Shown here in pieces: positions 50,837 to 54,809 of a DNA stretch of 54,809 bases (positions are counted from its first letter, which is position 1; the number at the start of each line of letters is the position of its first letter). The stretch covers positions 1 through 54,809 of the forward strand of contig DDYT01000003.1 in the NCBI GenBank assembly GCA_002348095.1, read 5' to 3'. Source of the stretch: Erysipelotrichaceae bacterium UBA2227. Its GTDB lineage: Bacteria > Bacillota_I > Bacilli_A > Erysipelotrichales > Erysipelotrichaceae. The notes below the pieces were generated by a model, which ran no database searches, was not told where the DNA came from, and worked only from the letters and a program-made list of their open reading frames with translations. The translations under genes and the position numbers were made by a program.

Positions 50837-52003
50837 ATGAGCGAATCTGTCATCACGGTAACCATCGAAAATAAAACGATCATTCTGATCAAAACCGCCC
50901 ACGTTTCTGCACAGAGCGTTTTGGATGTGAAAGAAACCATTGAGAATATCAAACCGAATACAGTGTGTGTTGAGCTGGATGCTCAGCGGGCTAAAGCATT
51001 TACCGAAAAACAGAACATGGACAATGTCGATATCATCACAATCATCAGACAAAAGCAAGCCGGTTATCTGCTTACCAACCTTATCCTCAGTTCTTATCAG
51101 CGAAAAATCGCAAAGCAACTGGATATTTCCGTAGGCGCAGAAATGCTTCAGGCATTGGAAAGTGCAAAGGAAGTCGGAGCACATATCCGATACATCGACC
51201 GAAATATTCAGACGACGTTTATGCGCATATGGCGTTGCTTGGGATTTTGGGAAAAAATGAAGCTCATATCCGCACTGATCACCAGTATGTTTGTTGAGGA
51301 GAAAATTACAGAAGCAAAGCTGGAAGAGCTGAAACAATCGGATATGATCGAACTGGCACTGAAGGAAGTCGGCGGGAAATTCCCATCCATTAAGACCGGT
51401 CTGGTCGATGAGCGGGATCGGTACATGGCTCAAAATATCAAAAACTCCTTTGGGAATGTCGTTGTAGCGGTCATCGGAGCTGCGCATGCACCCGGAATTT
51501 TGCGTGAACTCAACAATGAAAACAGTCTGATGGAACTGGACAGGATTCCGGAAAAAACCTTTTTAAGCAAAGTCTCCGGGTGGCTGATCCCGGCACTCAT
51601 CCTGACACTGATCCTGATTACCTTCAGTTTTGACTCATCCATCGGCATGCGTCAAATTATGATCTGGATCATATTCAACGGCGGACTTTCTGCATTAGGT
51701 ACTGCTTTGGTTTTAGGCCATCCCTTATCGATCTTAACCGCTTTTTTAGCCGCACCGATCAGTTCACTATCCCCGCTGTTAGCCGCCGGCTGGTTTGCGG
51801 GTCTTGTCGAAGCAATCATGCGTAAGCCAAAAGTATCCGATTTGCAGCGCATCTCAGAAGATATCAACTCTTTGCGCGGCTTTATGAAAAACCGGTTCTT
51901 GCATGTGCTTCTGGTCGTGATGAGCGCAAACATATTTTCTTCCATCGGTACGATTTTATCCACGATGGAGATTTTTAAAAATTTCTTTGAGACAATATTC
52001 TAA
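50837..52003 (+). CDS. TraB/PrgY family membrane protein
   Basis: 388 residues. The N-terminal part (1-235) is a TraB/TIKI-like domain: IILIKTAHVSAQSVLDVKETIENIKPNTVCVELDAQR, conserved RDRYMAQNI and VVAVIGAAHAPGIL. Three to four membrane helices fill 245-385. TraB of enterococci shuts off mating pheromone; the wider family is thought to be metal-dependent peptidases, unproved here. Single-gene plus-strand unit with a strong terminator. Confidence 0.9.
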   Translation: MSESVITVTIENKTIILIKTAHVSAQSVLDVKETIENIKPNTVCVELDAQRAKAFTEKQNMDNVDIITIIRQKQAGYLLTNLILSSYQRKIAKQLDISVGAEMLQALESAKEVGAHIRYIDRNIQTTFMRIWRCLGFWEKMKLISALITSMFVEEKITEAKLEELKQSDMIELALKEVGGKFPSIKTGLVDERDRYMAQNIKNSFGNVVVAVIGAAHAPGILRELNNENSLMELDRIPEKTFLSKVSGWLIPALILTLILITFSFDSSIGMRQIMIWIIFNGGLSALGTALVLGHPLSILTAFLAAPISSLSPLLAAGWFAGLVEAIMRKPKVSDLQRISEDINSLRGFMKNRFLHVLLVVMSANIFSSIGTILSTMEIFKNFFETIF

Positions 52004-52027
52004 AGGGGCCGAAAGCCCCTTTTATTT
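52002..52027 (+). terminator. Intrinsic terminator, bidirectional, after the TraB gene
   Basis: AAAGGGGC and GCCCCTTT pair around CGAAA, then TTATTT. It lies between the convergent TraB and nucleotidyltransferase genes. Confidence 0.88.
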
Positions 52028-52927
52028 CCATAAATCAAACGGATACAAACCTTCTTGTTTCATCCCTGCCAATGCTTCGGTCACCATCGGTTTATCTTCA
52101 CGATAAGTAACACCAAACCATCGGTCACTGGACGTCAGCATCCGTACGCGAAACATATTCTCTGCCAAACCTTCCCCGACAGCTGTTGGTAAGACATGTT
52201 CACATTTCATCGGATTCGCTTCGAGTTCTTTTTGTAAAAAACGTTTGAACACAAATTCGAAGTAAGGAATGACTGCCGGTGTAAAACCCCAGTAGTTCAT
52301 GGAAACCTGACTCAGCGGATCGATCGTTTCCATTTTCCCTTCAATTTCAACACACAATACATCCTCACTATAACCGATTCTGGGTCGCTCGACGATTTGC
52401 TTCAAATATCCGTTTTCGTTTTCGCACACAGCCCGGGTCACCATTCCTGAACGGGTGACCGTATTCTCAAGAACATAACTGACCATCGCATACTCATGAT
52501 CGCGGATATCGTTGGACAAAAAGTCAAACATGATTTTAAAAGATTCCTTACCATAATAATCATCTGCATTGATAACCATAAACGGACCGTCCAAAATTTC
52601 CCGGCAGGCCAGAAGTGCATGCGTCGTTCCCCAAGGTTTCTCGCGCCCTACGGGCAACATGAATCCCTCAGGCAAATCATTCATATCCTGATACGCGTAT
52701 ATGACCTTCATATGTTTGCGTATCTTCGCACCTAATGCCTGTTCGAAAGCTTCTTCGTGTTCTTTTCGAATGATCAAAACAACGGATTCAAATCCTGCTT
52801 CTTTGGCATCATAAATCGAAAAATCAATAATACTCTCGCCGTTGTTTCCTACTGTATCGATTTGCTTCAGACCACCGTAACGGCTGCCCATTCCGGCAGC
52901 AAGGATCACTAATACTGGTTTTTTCAT
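52022..52927 (-). CDS. Sugar-phosphate nucleotidyltransferase-like protein
   Basis: 301 residues from the ATG at 52927 (AAAGGGAG upstream). LVILAAGMGSRYGGLKQID is the NTP-binding GxG-R-K signature; INADDYYGKESF is the metal DD, and KPWGTTHALLACR the base/sugar loop. It should activate a sugar phosphate or similar to its NDP form. Which sugar is not readable; no partner gene is adjacent. Confidence 0.85.
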   Translation of the reverse strand: MKKPVLVILAAGMGSRYGGLKQIDTVGNNGESIIDFSIYDAKEAGFESVVLIIRKEHEEAFEQALGAKIRKHMKVIYAYQDMNDLPEGFMLPVGREKPWGTTHALLACREILDGPFMVINADDYYGKESFKIMFDFLSNDIRDHEYAMVSYVLENTVTRSGMVTRAVCENENGYLKQIVERPRIGYSEDVLCVEIEGKMETIDPLSQVSMNYWGFTPAVIPYFEFVFKRFLQKELEANPMKCEHVLPTAVGEGLAENMFRVRMLTSSDRWFGVTYREDKPMVTEALAGMKQEGLYPFDLWK

Positions 52928-52994
52928 AAACACTCCCTTTGGACAGATCATGGATCAATCCCACTAAATTATAACGAAAACCATCGGAAAGTTA

Positions 52995-53021
52995 AATAAA
53001 AAACGCGCCTTTCGGTGCGTT
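52995..53021 (-). terminator. Terminator after tRNA-Thr
   Basis: On the minus strand AACGCACC and GGCGCGTT pair (one mismatch) around GAAA, followed by TTTTTATTT. Confidence 0.75.
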
Positions 53022-53033
53022 ATGATCACAATA

Positions 53034-53107
53034 TGGTGCCGCTACCCAGAATTGAACTGGGAACTGAGCATTACCATTGCTCCGTTTTACCATTGAACTA
53101 TAGCGGC
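53034..53107 (-). tRNA. tRNA-Thr (GGT)
   Basis: 74 nt with CCA: acceptor GCCGCTA/TAGCGGC, anticodon stem GAGCA/TGCTC with loop ATGGTAA giving GGT, T-arm CCCAGTTCAATTCTGGG. Confidence 0.93.
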
Positions 53108-53166
53108 ATAGTGCATAAACAATGATAATAAAAACCATCGGAAAATGCAACCCTTTTTATAAAAAA

Positions 53167-53718
53167 CTACCAATTCTTTAGGTGCTCATACACCTTCGAT
53201 ACCGGCATTCCCATAACGGCATAGTAATCCCCGCGGATGGCCGTAACAAAAGGCGCAGCAAGCCCCTGAATCCCGTAAGCACCGGCTTTATCCATCGGTT
53301 CACCGCTGTTTACATAGGTTTCGATCTCTTGTTCATTCAAAACACAAAAATCAACTTCGACCACCGAAGAAAACTTCTCTGTCTTATATTGGTCCATGAT
53401 ACATACACCGGTAATGACAATATGCGTTTTGCCGGAAAGTTTTCTCAGCATCGCCTTTGCATCTTCTGCATCGGTTGGTTTGCCCAATACCTCATCATCC
53501 ACCAAAACGATCGTATCTGCACCAATCACCAACGCCTGACGGTGGTGCTGCCATATGGTCAATGCTTTGTGATATGCCAGATTCTCGATGGCCTTTACTT
53601 TGCTGAGCGACTCATCCAGCACTTCATCCAGATCTGCTTCACGAACTTTAAAATCAACACCGCATAAGGCGAGTAATTGCTTTCTTCTTGGAGACTTAGA
53701 TGCCAATATGATTTCCAT
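53167..53718 (-). CDS. maf: Maf family nucleotide pyrophosphatase
   Basis: 183 residues. EIILASKSPRRKQLLALCGVDFKV is the Maf signature, with IGADTIVLVDDEVLGKPTD and AGAYGIQGLAAPFV following. It hydrolyses non-canonical or excess nucleoside triphosphates such as dTTP/UTP. It overlaps the coaD gene by 23 nt, so the two are translated in tandem. Confidence 0.95.
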   Translation of the reverse strand: MEIILASKSPRRKQLLALCGVDFKVREADLDEVLDESLSKVKAIENLAYHKALTIWQHHRQALVIGADTIVLVDDEVLGKPTDAEDAKAMLRKLSGKTHIVITGVCIMDQYKTEKFSSVVEVDFCVLNEQEIETYVNSGEPMDKAGAYGIQGLAAPFVTAIRGDYYAVMGMPVSKVYEHLKNW

Positions 53719-54187
53719 GAATCTTCTCCTTCAACATGCGATTGACCGAAACCGGAACGAATTTCTCAGCATCACCTCCGGATAAAACAAGATTTTTGAC
53801 GACCGACGAAGATATAAACGACAGTTCCGGCGTTGCAACCAAGAATATAGACTCAATCGTCTCATCCAAGATCATATTGGCAGTTGACTGCTGAAGCTCA
53901 TATTCATAGTCCATGACGGCACGTATACCGCGGATCAGGACCGTTGCATTCAAACGGCGGCACAAATCAACCGTCAGTCCTTCGGAAGCCACCACTTGAA
54001 CATTGGATAAATGCTTTACAGCCTCCGTGATCATTTGAATGCGCTCGCTGACCGAAAAGAGCACCTTCTTATCCGGATTGACCATAATTGCCACAATCAG
54101 TTCATCCGCAATTCTCGCCGCTCGTTCAATAATGTCCATATGACCGTTGGTCAGTGGGTCAAATGTACCGGGATAACACGCCTTCAT
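53696..54187 (-). CDS. coaD: Phosphopantetheine adenylyltransferase CoaD
   Basis: 163 residues, full length. ACYPGTFDPLTNGHMDIIERA carries the TxGH motif, RGIRAVMDYEYELQ the pantetheine site, and LSFISSSVVKNL the ISSS ATP motif. It makes dephospho-CoA. The upstream TetR gene ends in a terminator immediately before it, so coaD-maf is expected to have its own promoter there. Confidence 0.97.
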   Translation of the reverse strand: MKACYPGTFDPLTNGHMDIIERAARIADELIVAIMVNPDKKVLFSVSERIQMITEAVKHLSNVQVVASEGLTVDLCRRLNATVLIRGIRAVMDYEYELQQSTANMILDETIESIFLVATPELSFISSSVVKNLVLSGGDAEKFVPVSVNRMLKEKIHGNHIGI

Positions 54188-54198
54188 AATCTCCTCCG

Positions 54199-54220
54199 CA
54201 AAAAAGGCTCACTTGAGCCT
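54199..54220 (-). terminator. Terminator after the TetR gene
   Basis: AGGCTCA and TGAGCCT pair around a 2-nt gap, effectively a stem with a 4-nt loop, followed by six U on the minus strand; it overlaps the tetR stop codon. Confidence 0.8.
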
Positions 54221-54809
54221 AATCGACAAATAAACCCTTATCCAAAATATTGATGACCTGATCGACGACATAATCAAAATTGTCGGTTTCCTTAAACATG
54301 ACCCAATTCAAACCGATGAAATTGGATATTCCCATCAGCAAAAAACTGACGACTTCGGGATCATGGACTTTCATCTGCTGATTAGCTTGTGCCACTTCGA
54401 TCTGTGAGATATAATTTTGAGCAAACTTAGTATAATAGTCGATAAACAGTCGCTTATCAATATACAGCGACTCCCAGATGATATTGTAAATATGCTTATT
54501 GTCGTTAATGAAATGCAAAAAAGCTTTTAATCCGGCCCGCTCGGCTTCTTTGCGGGTAGAACACTTTCTCACTTCTTTCGCGATTTGCATACGGATGCGA
54601 TGACTGTACTGAAGCAGCAAATAACAATACAGACTCATTTTATCCTCAAAATAAATATAGAAAGTACCCGGAGCGACATTAGCCAATCCCGTGATATCAT
54701 TGATCGATGTCCCATGGTATCCTTTTTTGTAAAACAGCTGCTCAGCCGCATTGGTCAATCGATCCAACGTCGCCTGCCCGCGTTTTGTTTTGGGTTGATT
54801 TACTAACGA
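54219..54809 (-). CDS. TetR/AcrR family regulator (5' end beyond window)
   Basis: The frame is open from the right edge; about 197 residues visible. LTNAAEQLFYKKGYHGTSINDITGLANVAPGTFYIYFEDK is the TetR helix-turn-helix. A TTG at 54767 could start the protein, but it falls at the very beginning of the first HTH helix with no clear ribosome site, and the upstream in-frame residues (VNQPKTKRGQATLDRL) look like a normal TetR N-terminus, so the true start probably lies just past the edge. Target unknown. Confidence 0.85.
   Translation of the reverse strand, partial: SLVNQPKTKRGQATLDRLTNAAEQLFYKKGYHGTSINDITGLANVAPGTFYIYFEDKMSLYCYLLLQYSHRIRMQIAKEVRKCSTRKEAERAGLKAFLHFINDNKHIYNIIWESLYIDKRLFIDYYTKFAQNYISQIEVAQANQQMKVHDPEVVSFLLMGISNFIGLNWVMFKETDNFDYVVDQVINILDKGLFVD

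Noticed and set aside
54219..54767. Complete TetR gene starting at the TTG at 54767
   Set aside because: The frame stays open to the window edge with a plausible TetR N-terminus, so the gene is more likely truncated by the window.

Overview
The window reads as a low-GC Bacillota chromosome segment from a walled bacterium (ddl, a MurF-like ligase, glmM, cdaA). The gene content is compatible with Erysipelotrichia or a related Firmicutes class, but that placement is an impression from gene sets, not a computed phylogeny. The left 34 kb are mostly accessory; the right 21 kb are mostly housekeeping.

Layout. 1-7.9 kb: a minus-strand defence island, type I restriction-modification hsdR-hsdM-hsdS followed by a Gabija-like pair (OLD/TOPRIM nuclease, then a UvrD-type helicase cut by the window edge). 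8.1-13.1 kb: an HD-domain protein and a TetR-headed cluster (TetR, phasin-like, DegV, UbiB/AarF, CmpB-like membrane protein) whose ubiB reading frame is broken by one missing base. 13.3-14.1 kb: a decayed SGNH hydrolase gene. 14.1-22.3 kb: a PTS operon headed by its own LevR-type regulator, followed by EIIA, EIIB, EIIC, 6-phospho-beta-glucosidase, PAP2 phosphatase and a MupG-like glycosidase.

22.6-33.9 kb: a truncated prophage or satellite-like island ending at tRNA-Gly. It has an AP2/arm-type integrase, a CI/Cro switch with visible operators, a second tyrosine recombinase, a replisome organizer, a heptamer repeat, a DnaC-like loader, an ArpU/RinA-like regulator, a ParB-domain methyltransferase, a small terminase and an HNH protein, but no large terminase, capsid, tail or lysis genes. 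An acetamidase/formamidase plus membrane-protein cassette with its own terminator sits inside it.

33.85-34.1 kb: tRNA-Gly, tRNA-Asp and tRNA-Ser. 34.2-54.8 kb: a heavy-metal-binding protein, deoD, tandem mgtE, ddl, NUDIX, a membrane-anchored MurF-like ligase, an alpha/beta hydrolase, then (plus strand) an unknown protein, NfeD and an SPFH protein, then a two-component system, glmM-cdaR-cdaA (c-di-AMP synthesis tied to cell-wall precursor supply), another hydrolase, a TraB protein, a nucleotidyltransferase, tRNA-Thr, maf, coaD and a TetR regulator cut by the right edge. Cell-wall precursor synthesis, c-di-AMP and Mg2+ uptake are the main physiological themes of this half.

No CRISPR array, rRNA or transposase was seen. 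The strongest leads for something new are the LevR-type regulator that has lost its sigma-54 contact loop, the amidase cassette inside the phage remnant, the TetR-phasin-DegV-UbiB-CmpB cluster, the membrane-anchored MurF-like protein, and the short repeats around the integrase and tRNA-Gly.
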